Positions 10,950-24,039 are shown, numbered from the stretch's first letter. The stretch is DNA of 64,000 bases from Melieria omissa (GCA_963971225.1 OZ020269.1:32447264-32511263); one strand, 5' to 3'. Numbers and translations are program-made. Notes: generated by a model from the sequence alone, not told the origin.

Positions 10950-11360
10950 CAAAAGTTGTGTCAACCTTACAGCTGGGCACATCATAAGAGTTCTGATGCT
11001 ACCTCGCTCTTTATACAAAGACTTGAAAAACATCATGAAAAGACAGACAGAGGCCAGATGGAGCAACCTAAGCAGCTGCCGAACTGCACAAACCTCGTGA
11101 TTGAACTATGCCGTTGAGACTGCAGAACCTTCACGGACCTATTAACGGGTCACTGCGTCACACTGATTTAACAGACAAGGAACGTTGATGAATGCGCAAG
11201 AAAGACGAAGCTTAGGAGACATGAAAAGTAGTTCTCCGCTTCTGCGCTGCCAACTCAAAACAACGCTGGGCAATTTTGGGGGGAGTTTGCCGAACTATAT
11301 GAAGTGAAGCGTTTATTGAAGATTGCCAAAGCAGTCGTTTTTTCATGGATGACTTCATCT
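10950..11360 (+). mobile_element. Decayed LINE ORF2 C-terminal fragment
   Basis: Scattered frames resemble the RNase H/C-terminal part of R1/Jockey-like ORF2: a TEARWSNLSSCRTAQ run, then in another frame CRTFTDLLTGHC (the family's LTGHC block), then a C..K..RH zinc-like remnant and FAELYEVKRLLKIAKAVV. Several stops and frame changes mean it is a pseudogene. It lies in Trpm intron 4. Confidence 0.45.
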
Positions 11361-11819
11361 GGCATCAATAGAGAGGCAATAGGGGTCTATCTGTGGCCAT
11401 TCGTGGCCAGCCAGTTATACCTTCCTACCTACCATATCGGTCTGTTATGTCCTGTCTGCACTTTGAATCACGTTATACCGATTTAGGTGACCTTTTTCGA
11501 CCGAATTCAAAAGTGTAAGGTGATACTTCTTTGTTTGCCTTATTTTCAACCCTTTAACTTTTTCAAAAACCTCTAACAGTTACCACTTGAAATGACTCTT
11601 AGGATTCTTAGTCCTATGTTGTCTAAACTGAAATCAGTGCTTTGATCCTTTTGTAGTTAGTTAGTCTTCTAAAAAGGGCTTTAATTGTCTTAGTCCGGGA
11701 ACATTTTAAAAGAATTTGCATCTCTCGTTTGTATTTGGTCTCAGTAAGCTTCCAATAACAATAGAAAAGAGTGGGGGGTCCAAAGAAGAGTTCAACGAAT
11801 TTTTTTGTTTGTGTTTTTC
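11361..11819. other. Intronic DNA, nothing recognised
   Basis: Trpm intron 4 between the LINE remnant and the AT-rich array; no supported feature. Confidence 0.5.
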
Positions 11820-12770
11820 AAAATTTAAAATCATTCTCAGTATATACGAACAGTTTTGACATTGCAAATTAAATCGAAACAAAAACAATATACAAAATAT
11901 TTAATGAGTGTTTTAGATTAATTTCTAAGATATTAAAGTATTATTAAAAAAAATTCTACACCTTTTTTTGGTATTTTTTGTTTTATTTCAAATTTAAAAT
12001 TTTTCTCATCACAAATGAACAGTTTTGAAATTTCAAATATAAATGAAATACAAATTATGAGAAATATTTAATGGGGTTTTAAGGTTAATTGCTAAGATAT
12101 TGAAGTAAGACTTAAAAATTCGACATCTTTTTCGAATTATTGTGTTTTTTCAAAATTAAAAATTTTTCTCATCACAAACGAACAGTTTTGAAATTTCGAA
12201 CATAATTAAACTACCAACTATAAAAAATACTTAATGAGTTTTTCAAGTGAATTGTTAGGATATTGAAGTATTATTTTAAAAATTCGACAACTTTGTTTTT
12301 GGAAATTTTTGGTTTTTTTTAATTTAAAATCTTTCTCATTACAAACGAACAGTTTTGAGATTTCAAATATAATCGAAAAACAAACAGAAAGAAAACAAAC
12401 AGTTTAAGAATATTTGTTAGCTATTGAAGTATTTTTTAATTATTCGACACCTTTTTTAGTATGTTTTTGTTTTTTTAATTTTTTATATTTTTCATCACAT
12501 ACGAACCGTGTTGACTTTTTAAACTATAAGAAATATTAAATTGAGTGTTTAGGGTAAATTGTTAAGATATTGAAGTATTATTCAAAAAAATTGATATTTT
12601 TTTTTGGTATTTTTAGGTTTTTCAAAATTTTAAATCTTTCTCAGTACATATGAACAGTTTTGATATTTCAATTATAATCGAATTACAAACTATAAAAAAT
12701 ATGTATTAATTGTTTAAGAATAATTGTAAGATATTGAAATAATATTACAAAAATTCAATAAACTTCATCA
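11815..12770. repeat. ~160-bp AT-rich tandem array, about 6 units
   Basis: The marker GAACAG/CGTGTTTTGA preceded by TCTCATCACAAAC recurs at 11848, 12017, 12180, 12347, 12503 and 12652 (spacings 169, 163, 167, 156, 149). Each unit also shares TTGTTAAGATATTGAAGTATTATT and a TTCGACA..TTTTTTGG segment. Copies are well diverged. Trpm intron 4. Confidence 0.85.
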
Positions 12771-13042
12771 ACATCGATGTAATATATTCAAACTACATAT
12801 TTCTCATCTTAAAAATTCAACTTTTTAAAATGTAATTAAAATCTCATAACCTCTTAATTTAATTTATATGGAATATTAATAAAATAAAAACCGAAAAAAA
12901 TGGAATTTTCTTCAGCCAAATGAAAAATGCACATCAAGTGCAGTGCCAGAAACACTAAAAAACTCTACAAAACTTTACTTGATGTGATTTGCGCACAACA
13001 CTGCAAACGAAAGGCAATTATCGAATGTCACAACGAGCTCAC

Positions 13043-13183
13043 CTTCTTCAACTTTGGCTGCAGCTCGAAATTGGCTTTGCCGCCTTGTACGGTGATCAAA
13101 AGTTTCGGTAGCTCCAGATTCCATTCCTTGGTGAAGAGTTGCACCAACAGTTCCGGCCGCGTATCGAATGACAAGCGCACATA
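13043..13183 (-). CDS. Trpm: Trpm exon 4 (MHR1)
   Basis: Codes for residues 167-213 (47 whole codons, phase 0 at both ends). It reads [18 protein letters not shown].. and ends ..ELQPKLKK before donor GTGAGC; acceptor TTTGCAG. The block [17 protein letters not shown] is the first core beta-strand/turn of the SLOG-like fold in TRPM proteins. The next exon lies 2.5 kb away, beyond an AT-rich tandem array. Confidence 0.95.
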
Positions 13184-13454
13184 CTGCAAACGGAAGAGCA
13201 TTAGTCAAGTGAAAGCAACAACTCTGCAGAATTGATTATTGCGCAGCGCGAAGTTATCGTCGCACGAAAGCGGAAAACCAGAAATGACAACTTTGTGAGG
13301 CAGTTATCGCAAAATTGCCCGCCTTGCGATGTCAACATTGGCCACGCACGGTGGCCGGCTGACACGAGCCAACTTGGCGCAAACTCGACGAAATTTGTTC
13401 AATTCAATTTTCACACTCGAAAACGCAAGCAAAACACAGAACGTGGCATCCTAC

Positions 13455-13617
13455 CTGCGCTTTGGTCGGATGTGCGCCGCCCTGGAACTCGATTGTGCCG
13501 TAGGCGTCGGTGGGTTGGGCGCGCGTGTGCTTCTGCGGCAGCCACGCATCGCCGGGCGAGCCGCTTTCGATGCCGGGTATGGTCTGATGGATTTGCCGCA
13601 CTTGACCGCAACAGCAC
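13455..13617 (-). CDS. Trpm: Trpm exon 3 (MHR1)
   Basis: Codes for residues 112-166. It begins CCCGQ, continues with the very conserved IPGIESGSPGD block and ends GGAHPTKAQ. Acceptor TTGCAG|G and donor CAG|GTAGGA. The first base completes Arg112 from exon 2. Vertebrate TRPMs have the same CxCG and GxxEFxG order in MHR1. It is 271 bp from exon 4. The opposite strand holds a 200-codon open frame here that is only a shadow of this GC-richer coding block. Confidence 0.95.
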
Positions 13618-14063
13618 CTGCAACGAAAAGGGCAACGAAACGAAAGCTTTTAGCCATAACATCGCACATGGCATACATTCATACATATTAGTGCCGTCAT
13701 ATAAAAGGCAAATAATAACAAAAAGCAATCCCCATGGGGCGCATGCATACAATAAATTCACACACACACACCGACACACACACACTGATATCATGTACAT
13801 ATATACTTATGTCGGTGATTTAGTCCTCATATAGTTACCGCAATAAAACAACAAGTTTGCATTGGGGAACTTGAGGCCAAAACGTACAAAAATGAAAATA
13901 ATTGTAGACACTAAAATTGCACAGACAAACATTCAAACAAATGGACACTGCCAGACAGATGACTATAACAACATATCACTGTCTGTCTGCAGGTTTGGTT
14001 GCTGCTAGGGACGCTCTGCCATTTCGGAGCGTTTGTTTTTGACAGCGTACATGACTTTGTATC

Positions 14064-14095
<32 letters not shown>

Positions 14096-14359
14096 CATGT
14101 GTGAAAATGTTGGTTTAAATTCATGTTGAAATCAAACACACACGTTCCAGCACGTGTCGGCGTGTCATAAATAAATTCAGAGCCGCATGAACCGATGGCC
14201 GGCTGCCTGTGTTTTGTATCGCACTGAGCTGCCCACACGATGGCCTCTGCACCTATCGGCCTGGCCTTTTTTGCCAAACTAAATAATTGACCATTGTGCA
14301 TTTAACACACACAATATCCATTTGAAATACGAACGTGTCATTCGTATAAGTACAAACGT
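13618..14359. other. Intronic DNA with CA/GT microsatellites
   Basis: Start of the 7.7-kb Trpm intron 2. Contains (CA)n near 13757-13783 and a clean (GT)n at 14064-14091. The 200-codon plus-strand frame that runs through here is a shadow of exon 3. Confidence 0.6.
14064..14091. repeat. (GT)14 microsatellite
   Basis: The longest uninterrupted dinucleotide run in the window; Trpm intron 2. Confidence 0.9.
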
Positions 14360-15935
14360 GTTGGATTCGATCCGCAACAATTTGGCACGAAAAATATGGG
14401 TTTCACTCATGGAAAAGGTTGGGTCCAATTCAAAAGAACATAGAATGAATTGTGTTTATTCAAAGAAAACGTTAGTTCGAAGCCATATTGATTAAATATG
14501 TAAAGAATTGGCTTAACTCATGGAAAAGGTTGAGATCAATTTACAATGGTCTGACATGGAAAAGACTGGGTTCAATTATGGAAAAGGTTGGTTCCAATTC
14601 GCAAGAATCTGACATGAAAAGCACTGGGTTCAATGATGAAAAAGGTTGGAACCAAATCTCAACGGTCTGACATTTAATGGACTGTGTTCACTTAAATAAA
14701 TGGTTGAATTCAATTCACAAGGATCTGACGTGGGAAGGACTCGACTTACATATAGAAAATGTTTACTCAAATCCATAATGATTCGACTTGGAAAGAATTG
14801 ACTTCAATCATGGACAAGGTTGGGTCCAAATCACAACGATATGATGTGAAAAGGACTGGGTTCACTAATGGAAAAGGTTGGGTTCAATTTACAAGAGTCC
14901 GAGTCTGAAAAAGACTGGTTTCACTCATAAAAAGATTGAATCTAATTCACAACGACATTTAACAACTGACATTTAAATAACTGGGTTCAATCATGAAAAT
15001 GGTTGCGTCTAATTCACAACAATTTCACGTGGAAAGAACTGTGTTCACTCATGGAAAAGGTTTGCTCCAATTCACAACGAACTGTTGTGAAAAAGATTGT
15101 ATTTGGTTTTAGAAAACATTGGGTCAAATCCATAATGATTCGACTTAGAAAGTATTGACTTTACTCATGGAAAGGATTGGGTCCAATTGACAAGGATCTG
15201 ACGTGGAAAATATTGGATTTACCCATAGAAAAGGTTGGATTTGAGCCATAACAATTTGGTATGGAATAACTTGGATTCACTCATGAAAGGTAGTGGGTCC
15301 AATTCAGAAAGATTTGACATGTAAAAAATGTGCATTCAAGAAAAAGTCTGGAAACAATCTACAACGATTTAACTTTGACTTAAACTTTCTTTGATGGAAA
15401 AGAATCTGAAAATTATTTGACACGAAATAGGAACCCAAACCAAAGCAGCCAATCCATCCAATGCCAAATCTTTTTGGATCGGACAGAAAATGATGGGTAA
15501 AATTCGCAATCATTTCACATGAAAAGTATTGGTTTCATTAATAAAAAAGGTTGAGTGTAATTTACAACAATTTCATATGGAAAGACTTGAATTCACACTT
15601 GCAAAGCGTTGAGTTCTATCCAATTATCATAGAAGGAACTCGCTGCTTGAATTAAAAAACGTGGTTTAAACTCGCTACGATTGAATATGGAAAGCATATG
15701 ATCTGCTTATAGTAAAAATTAATCACAATGATTTAATATGAAAAGTGTTAGCTTCATTCATGAAAGAGGTTGAACCTAATCCGCAGCGGTTTAACATAAA
15801 AACGACTGGTTCAAACATGAAAAATATTGGGATCAATTCAAAAGAATTTCACATGAAAAGAATTGCAGTCACCTATAAGGATTTGCTATACCAAAAAATA
15901 ATATGAAAAGGATTGACTTCATTCATGCTAAGAAT
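14360..15935. repeat. ~57-bp minisatellite, about 25 units
   Basis: A degenerate unit with the alternation GGAAAAGGTTGGGTCCAATT, then CACAACGATTTGACATGG, then AAAGGACTGGGTTCACTCAT fills about 1.6 kb of Trpm intron 2. Spacing of the GGTTGGG..CAATT marker is mostly 55-60 bp. Substitutions and small indels are spread evenly, with no clean higher-order unit. Confidence 0.85.
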
Positions 15936-18900
15936 CGAATTCATTCCAGAACGAATCAAAAGTGATAACTTTTCTAGTGTAACCCACAAAGATTTTGAGA
16001 CATTCAAGAAAGGGAAAAAAACCCCAGTTATAGATTGGTAGATCCCTTTTGAAACGAGCAATGCTGTCAGTGTCAGTGATTGACAACTTGGCCATGTCAA
16101 CCAGAAAAGCTCTCCTAAATTGATAGAGCAGAGTCAGAGCAAAACAATGGCACACTACTACTTCCTCAGCCAAGCAGCAGCAGCAGCGAAAGTGTTTGTT
16201 GAATAGGAAAACCGTGGGCGTGCTTTCCCACAGCCCAACGACCAGTTAGGACTGCAACTGTTGGGATAACTGCTCTACGCCCCAGGCTCGGAAATTGTTT
16301 GTTGATTTTTCTGATTTAGCTTTGGCTACGTTTTCGTAGAAACATGACATCCAATTAGACAGACACCAACGGTGCACTGATTGCTTCACTTAAACCCAGC
16401 AACATATTGTCTTCTCTGGCCAGTTTCGCAGGATATAAAAAATGGTTTATAATTCGTGTATTTATTGGGCAAAGTTGGGCGGTTATCTGCCGTGTCCCAA
16501 GCAAACAAATCAGTGGTCTTAACTTTGAGCGAAACTGTTTATTATTTACTTTATTACTTTACTAGTCGATCATCAAAACAAAGGAAACGGAAATGTTTCG
16601 CTGGAAACATGCTTCGCATGAGAGCACAGGGATTACTTATCAGCCCGCAATGTACAAGGAGGTGAAGGCTCTTCAGTCAAAGCACTCTTCACTTTCCACT
16701 TCTGAGGAGATTAAGGATACTGCCAAATATATCCTGCAATTTATACCTAAAAGATTATCATCAGGCGGCGGTTATTTTGTGCTGCGTGGCAGTTCAACGG
16801 GCAACTTTAAGGAGTCTGTGTGCTAATACAACAAGCCAACCCTTACCTATGTGAGCTGCCAACTTAAGTTTTATTATGAAAAGCGGTTTACCAACGTTTA
16901 CCTCCCGCACTCTATAAGTTATAATGAAATTGTTCAACTGGGTTTAACACACACACACACACATGCACACTTCATTTCAGTTGTATGTACAACACAGGTG
17001 GATCTGTGGCAGCTTCGCCTCCAAATTCTAAATTGCACTGTACTCGTACTTGGGGTGTTTGTGTTTTTGTGGGCGTACGAGCACAGGACAACACACGCAC
17101 ACACAGGCAAACACAACGTCGTAGCAGACAGTCAATGTTGAGTGTGTCTTGCGTTTGACTTTGGCTATGTTTTTTTTTTACTTTAGCTCTGTGTGTGTGT
17201 GTGTGTTTGCATTGTAATTGTGTACGCACAGGTATGAAAGCACCCACGTCCTTCTCTGTGTTTGTGCTAAATAATGAATGTCAATTATTTCCCACGATAT
17301 TGCACTGTCGCCGGGGCGTGTGCCGAGCAACAGCTTCCGTCCGCTGCCGATGACGGGATGTTGCAAGGCGGCATAAATAAAAAATGTTAATTTTGAAATT
17401 CATTGTTGCACAACATGTGCCGATAATGCGATAACAAAGCAATCAATTATGAGTCCCATTTTGTGTTGTTGTCGTTGTCGACAGCAGCGCGCCGGATATT
17501 GATTGCCTTTGAGTTGTCAGCCGCACGTCGACGCCAGCCAGCGTTAATCGGCCCATTCGCGCCACTCGTTCAATTTGTCAACTGGTGCCCGCAATTACAA
17601 GCAATGCGCACTGAATCGCAAAAATTGCTCAATATTTCGCTGCGGCGACGTCAGCCGTCATGGCGATTTAAAGGGCCAGCCGTGTCATTGGAAGGTCGTC
17701 GTGCATTGCCTTCGGCGTTGGGCTTGGGGCTGCTGGTTCTGAGTTGAGGTTTGGCATTCGAAATGCCAACTGCCAACTTTATCCTCGTCGTGGTCGTTGC
17801 CATATTTGCATGCAGCCAACTTCTGGGCGAATTTAACTTTTGCTCTACTCACAGCCGGCGCTCTTGGGACTGGAGCCAACAAGAGGCCAACAAGTCAATT
17901 AATGGGCTATTAAAAACATGGCACAAACTGGTGTCCTCGCTTGCCAAAAATAGTTGGCAATCAAATATCTACAGTTACACTGGTCAACACAAATTTTGAA
18001 ATTGATTCGAATTCACTTGAAACTATTTGCTTTTAAAGTTGTTGAAATAAAATTTCGAACTCTCATAAAATGTATGTTTTTGATATTTTATAATTTGTAA
18101 TTTTTTTTTATATTTATAAAATTTTTAAAAATTTTAATTTCAAAATTTCTTTTATTTATAAAATTTTTGAATTATTTGAGTTTTGAATTAACTTTAATAC
18201 TACAGAACAATTTCAGAGAAATAACCATTGAAAAGCAGATTTGTTTATATTCAGAGATTGCGTGAACTTTCTTGAATTATTCTCTAGAAAAAAGCATTCC
18301 GTTTCACTTTAGTCTATCCGAAGTATTCTCACTTCCATTCCAATACTCAACTCTCAGCTGATTCAATTTAAAGGCGATTGGAAGAGGTCTGACCTCAACG
18401 AATTCTTACATTCCATTTTCGTAGGTGGATTAAGACCACCAACTGTTAGCAATCCAGGGCAGCTTTAAGTTAGCTTTAGTGTCACTTGCAAGGACTGAGC
18501 AGTGAGGCTTGAATTACAGAACTCTCAGATGACAAATACAGATTGTCTAATGGACTCCATGGCAATCTGATCAGTATGTAATCAGAGTCCAGCTTTGGCA
18601 AATCAAATAATCCAAATTTGGGGGCAACCATTCATAGGAGAGGAGCCATTCTTAGAAAGAAATACGAGAGATAACACATAAACATAACTCTAGAGTATTA
18701 GAAGTGATGCATCCGATAAAAAAAATGATCCATCAGTCACAAACAATACGTGAGATAACGCGTGACATAGTTGAACAGAAAAACGATCCCATAGGTGGTA
18801 CGCTTGGGCAAATTTTCCTCCTCAAAGGTCAAAAGTTTTTGGCTAAATTCGACAAACTCGTAGTATGCATCCGATTCAGGTTTGTAGACAAAGCAACAAA

Positions 18901-19588
18901 TCTGGACCTGAACAACAAATCTCGAAGCCTTGCGATCACTGAAGCTGTTCACTTCATGTTGGCCATGTTGATCGTAATTTTTTTTCTATAATAAATTCTG
19001 TAGAAAGTTGTTTAGTTGTTTTACTTGTCTGGTCAGTTTGTGCACTATGAATTTTCTGTGATAAAACATTCATAGGACCAGAAAGTTAGGTTGTCATTGA
19101 AGGATTGTCGACTGCTAGTCACTGCTTTAGGTGTTGGAACATGCAATGCAGGAGCCCTGGCAGTCGTTGTTTGGCTCTCAGAGAGTATGCAACGCTCTCT
19201 TATGGAGAGATGCTTTCTTATTACCCGAAATAAAAATATTAAGAGGACAGAAAAGTGAAAATGTTTGTATTAGCAAGTAAAAGAGTGCGTCAAGTGTGAA
19301 TCATATTTTCAAACATTTGGCATGATATCTCTGCACTAATGCATTTTACTACGTTTTCAGGCACTAGTGATCCGTTATTAGAGATCTAAGATTTTATATA
19401 TTTGCACAAAAAACTATCATCTGAAAGGTCAACAACATCACCGAATGTCTTTGCCAATTAACCCAATAATTCGCTCGCCAAAAGTTTTACTTTTAGTGCT
19501 CATCTTTTGCTTTGAGCGACATTGCTCAGTTAAGTCACCAGAGTAGAAAGTCGTCTTCTATTTTTTGAGACTTTTAAATATTTCAGGG
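15936..19588. other. Intronic DNA (Trpm intron 2), little recognised
   Basis: Contains (CAG)n-like 16178-16191, (CA)n 16947-16963 and (GT)n 17190-17206. A 77-codon ATG frame at 16593-16826 and a 95-codon one at 18704-18991 are not recognisable. GC-richer patch near 17460-17740. No other feature seen. Confidence 0.5.
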
Positions 19589-19812
19589 TGGCTAAATGAG
19601 TGCTGTGGTTGTTCAGTGATCTGTCAGTCCCACCTCTAATCCCTTCCTTTCCTTGTCCTTTTGTACTTATGTTTCCCACTATTTTATTCTCCTCGGCTTC
19701 AGCCGCTTGTATCGTTTAATGTTTCATGTATTCTTTATAACACTCGTCTTTCACCAGTCGGTCAATAAAGACAACTAAATCCATAACCCGACCACACCCG
19801 CGTTTCCTTTCA
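19589..19812 (+). mobile_element. Solo LTR, BEL/Pao family
   Basis: Closely parallels the 3' LTR of the BEL element at 43824-44039: both share TGGCTAAATGAGTGCTGT at the left, a CCTTTCCTTTCC-type tract, the block AATGTTTCATGTATTC, GTCAATAAAGAC as polyadenylation signal and a CGCACCC end. No coding DNA flanks it, so it is a solo LTR left by recombination, or a truncated copy. Ends are approximate and no target duplication was convincing. Confidence 0.75.
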
Positions 19813-21315
19813 CCGCTCCGCCGAAGCGATATTTTCACAGGGTTTAAAATCCAACGCACACTTTAAAAACTCAGATTGTATTTGACTTTGTGGACAACAG
19901 AAAGATTTGCAAGATTTAAGCCGTTCGGGACTACTGGGATAATACGTCGCAGCAAGTTTTTAACTCTTTCGACTCCAAAGTTGCCTGAAGGCAACTTCAC
20001 CTATTTGTCATCTTATAGCAAAAGCTACGATTGATTTATGGGTTTAATTCAAGTAGGCACCAACAAGTTAATATTTTTAGAAGTGAGTTCAAAGCAAATT
20101 ACAAATAATTTACCGTTATCCCCAAAAAAATGTCCAATACTTTGCAAAAAAATTAAAAACAAAAATATTTGGGGAATTTTTTAATTTAAGAGAAAGTAAT
20201 TTTAGGTTTCTGGCAACACTGCACTACAATGTCGTGCTGTCCAAAGGCTTGGACAAAAAATTTGGGCTTTTCAATTTCAAAAAGAAGGCATGTAGGTAGA
20301 AGTGGCTGGCTCAAGGAAGATCCCACTGTTCCCACTTTGATGCCACAATCAATTGAGCTTAACCCATTCGCTGTTCTGTTGCCCATATGGCACATTGATA
20401 CTTTGTGGACGTCTGAGCCTTCTGTGGTTTCAAGAATACATTTTTTGTTGGTCCTTAGAATAGTTTGAAGTTTTAGGAAATATACTAAATTCAAAAACTG
20501 AATATTAAAGTTTAAAGAAGAGAAGTATACACGTTTTTTGAATGGAAGTAGTAAAGGAAGAAGAAGCAGAACACTTTAGATAACTTTTTAATTTGACGTT
20601 TTCTTTCAATTTATATACTTTTTTTTTAATTTTGGCTGAAATAAATGAAGAAATGTTCAAATTTTCGTTATGCGTAAAAAGTTTTATATTTAAGTAATTA
20701 TTACAGCCACAACGATGTGGTTGCTCTCATAGAAAAACACTCTAAAATACAGGGTCCGACCATAAAAATTAAAAAATTTATTTTGGAATGTTAAATTAAA
20801 GTATGTTTAAATATGTTAAATTACTGGATTAAACTTCATTATAAACGTTAATTACGTCAAATCCAAACACATGTACACACATCATTAAAGGTGACAGTCA
20901 AAATAAACACAAAACTTTGGCTAATTAAGATTCTTTTCTTGGGGAGATTAATGTGGATGAGCCATAAACTTTATGGCCTCATCAACTGCCGACCGACCAG
21001 ATAAGCAGCAGTCACTCAACTGCGACTAACAAACTTTCCTCGAATTTGAGCAAACTGACTGACACACTAAATGCGGAATGCGGCGACTTTGACGCAAAAC
21101 TGGATAATCGTAAACAAAAAAAAAAAAACAAGATGCGAACTAGGCCAATGTGACGGTGAGGCGACTTATTAAGCGAATTAGTTCGTCGTAGACAAATTTT
21201 AATCCAAAAACACATTCTCACACAGACATAACTATTATTTTTGAAAATAAAATGCAGCTAAAAAGTAAAATAATTTCAGTTTATAAGAAAATGTTTGACT
21301 TGAAATGGCACTTAC
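19813..21315. other. Intronic DNA, nothing recognised
   Basis: End of Trpm intron 2. Overlapping frames of 79 and 102 codons on opposite strands at 20186-20494 are not recognisable; the rest is AT-rich. Confidence 0.5.
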
Positions 21316-21398
21316 CGAGTTTCGTCCTTGGGGCATGGTATGAATTTGATGCATTCGCGTTTTTGGAAATTTGTCTCAATCCAGCTGCGAGGCGTATG
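21316..21398 (-). CDS. Trpm: Trpm exon 2 (start of MHR1)
   Basis: Codes for residues 85-111 plus two bases of Arg112. It contains SWIETNFQKRECIKFIPC, the TRPM signature that opens the first homology region (vertebrate members have a similar SWIE..F.KREC..IIP run). Donor CG|GTAAGT leaves phase 2, fitting the single leading G of exon 3. The acceptor CTGACAG|CAT is preceded by an in-frame TGA, so the exon cannot extend further upstream; a second CAG 14 bases inside (TCGCAG|CTGG) is an alternative acceptor but would shift the frame relative to exon 1. Confidence 0.9.
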
Positions 21399-23580
21399 CT
21401 GTCAGTGTGTGAACGGGAACCGCCACAAAATCGAAACAAAACATAAGAGGATACGTATTAGTTGATTAGAAATTCTTAGGTTATGTCTAAACTTCAAAAT
21501 CAATCAAACATAATTCAAATACACTAAATAAAAATTACAAAAAAAACTATACCATTGAATATGTAAGAAATTAGAGATGAACAGAAAACATAATTTTACG
21601 ATTAACAAATACCAACGATATTTCAAAAAGGTACAAAAACGACAATATTCCAACGAAACATGAAAGGGGAAACGAAGAGTGTGACAGAGTGGGGGAGTGT
21701 GAGAGAAAGAGATAGCTGACAAGACAGCAAGCGAGGAAATGTGCTTTTATTTTCAAATGGAAAATCAAACCAAATGGAAAATTAAACAACTAAACTTGGA
21801 ACTTGGAAACTTGGACACAGCTAGAAAGTATATATATGTATAGTAGTTTATATATGCATGTGTACATATATACAACTGGAGAGGTAAAAATGCAGAAACT
21901 TCAACAGTTAAAAATGTATGTGAGGCGCAAACACTTCAGCCAATTCATTGCTGCGCGAAAAAAACTAAACACAGTGGAACAAAGTGAGTTGAAATGGTTG
22001 GAGTAGATAGAGAGAAGGAGGAGTGAAATGTTCGATATATAAGTAGTAAAGTAGTAGAGGAAAGTTTTCGTTTTACTTATATCACTACATAGACGATGCT
22101 TGAACACAACAGTATTTGTTCTACTAAATGAAGAATTCAAACAACTTAATTGATTTGTAATTGATTGATAATTATTTACAAGTTTAAATAGCATTGCTAC
22201 ACTTTATTTACTTTGTTGGACTGTTGAGTGACCATTAGCTTGAGTTTATAGATTGAAAATGAAAAAAAAAACACATATATGATTACATTTAGATATATGT
22301 CAGAACATTTTCAAAAGGTTCTTTTCAGTAATTAAAGGGACAAATAAACAGTAAACAGATTGTGCCACATTTAGTTTCCTCCGAGATGACACATACGCGA
22401 GGCTTCAGAGGGGAGAATGTGAGGGACTTGACATCTCATGCTGAGGTGTTCAATGTACAAATTATATCTACCCAAAGTTTATATTCATTTGTATTTTTGG
22501 GTTTTCAAAAAAAAATACAGCGAAAACAGTACAAAGAAGGTCTTCAAAAGATTAGGCAAGGTGAGTGTCTAAGATTTTGTGTAGACTGACGATGAATATG
22601 GGGTACCATGAAAATCTGGCATTACTGATTTGGTCATTAATGATTTAATCAGAAATATGTATATACTAAAAATAAAATTTAAAATCAGCATTAAATTTAA
22701 CTGGGCTGGAATGCGAAAGCACAGGATACATTTTTTGCATTTTAAAGCAAATAATTTTTCACATTTACGATTTTATTAGTTTCGAAATAAACCAGCATCG
22801 ATTTATTGAAAGATTATAGAAATATTTTGCATCTGTTAATCAGTATTCAGGCTGAATTGAAGTGCGAAACAATACATGAAGGACACATTTTTTTTGCACT
22901 GTTAAGTACAAAAGTCTAAGTCTTCTTTTACATGTTTTAGATTTATTACGGTTTAAAAATTAAAAATTTTTTTACACGATTTTATTCCATTTAGCACGAA
23001 ATATTACAACAAATTTTTATTTTTAAACCGTGTTAAATCAAAAGCGTGTAAAAAAGACCGTGTAAAAACAGAATTCGGTGTAAGTCAATTTTATGTTTAA
23101 ATCAAGAGTTTTATAACTTTGAAATAAACCTAACCTCCAGTTTATTAATAGTTTTTTTTGTATACGAATAAAGTAGTCAAGAAGAAACCCTGCAACCAGC
23201 ACTTTAGAAAAATAAGAAAATTTCCTGATTTCGTGGAGATATATCCGAAGATCTTTAAGTTAGTACCATCAATATGGCAGTATACTAATTTCGGTGACGA
23301 CAGTTCCCGCCTTAATCCACCTAAGCTTTCGTTCATTTTTCCAGCTTGTTTTGTTTTAAGCATTTCTCTTTCCATTATGGCCTGAAATTTTTCAATTGGT
23401 CGAAGTTTGGGGCAATTTTGAGAATGGGATTGCTTCGGAACACACTTGAGTCCTTTTTTTGGGTACCATTTCAACGCCAAGTTTCTGATAAATATTTTAA
23501 ACTTTGGTATTAATAATAATGTTGGTATTGGGAAACAAGTATTTAGCATTTATTTGTTCGCTTGACTTTAAAGCACTGAT
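21399..23580. other. Intronic DNA (Trpm intron 1), nothing recognised
   Basis: AT-rich with short chance frames. No transposon signature or exon was identified. Confidence 0.5.
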
Positions 23581-23645
23581 GACTGAGTCGAACCGGTAGC
23601 GCGCCAGAGGTTCTAGGTTCGATTCCTAACTCGCGCTGGTGAAAC
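23581..23645 (+). repeat. tRNA-derived SINE-like fragment
   Basis: GGTAGCGCGCCAGAGG is followed by GGTTCGATTCC, a perfect RNA polymerase III B box, and a CGCGCTGG end that could pair with the GCGCGCC. Box spacing is shorter than in a tRNA, so it is a shortened tRNA-like remnant. Confidence 0.4.
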
Positions 23646-24039
23646 ACTCGTCCAATTTTATTCACATGAAGCAGATGAGAATTACAAGATTCACACAAGG
23701 TCCTCGTTCCTGGTTAACCTATCACCGAACAGTCAATGAAATGATGGATAAGGTTCAAAAAGATCCTTATGAGAGAAACGAAAGAAGCTCAAGATTGACC
23801 ACAAAACACTTTAGAAACATTTGCATGAAGTTTGCTTGTAAAGGCAGCTCGATGTTTGGTTGATTCATAAACTAAGTGCAAACAATTTGAAGTACCTAAT
23901 TTCTACCTGCGGTTAGCTGTTGAAAAGGAAGGAATCGAATTTTTCAATCTTATGATAACAATAAATGTAAAGTGGATCTTATACGAAATATTGTTCGAAA
24001 ACGGTGTTGATGAAAAGAAGCCTATGCTCCAAGAACAGT

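Noticed and set aside
13232..13834. 200-codon plus-strand open frame
   Set aside because: It lies opposite Trpm exon 3 and runs into a CA microsatellite; codons mirror the minus-strand exon, so it is a shadow.
16593..16826. 77-codon ATG frame in Trpm intron 2
   Set aside because: Not recognisable, no conserved motif, no sign of splice or promoter; could be real but not supportable.
18704..18991. 95-codon plus frame
   Set aside because: No motif recognised, ends in a chance hydrophobic run; overlaps a frame on the other strand.
20186..20494. 102-codon minus and 79-codon plus frames
   Set aside because: Considered as piggyBac-like C-terminus because of cysteines, but spacing and context do not fit.
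23581..23645. Functional tRNA gene
   Set aside because: B box is perfect but A-B spacing is too short and there is no acceptor stem.
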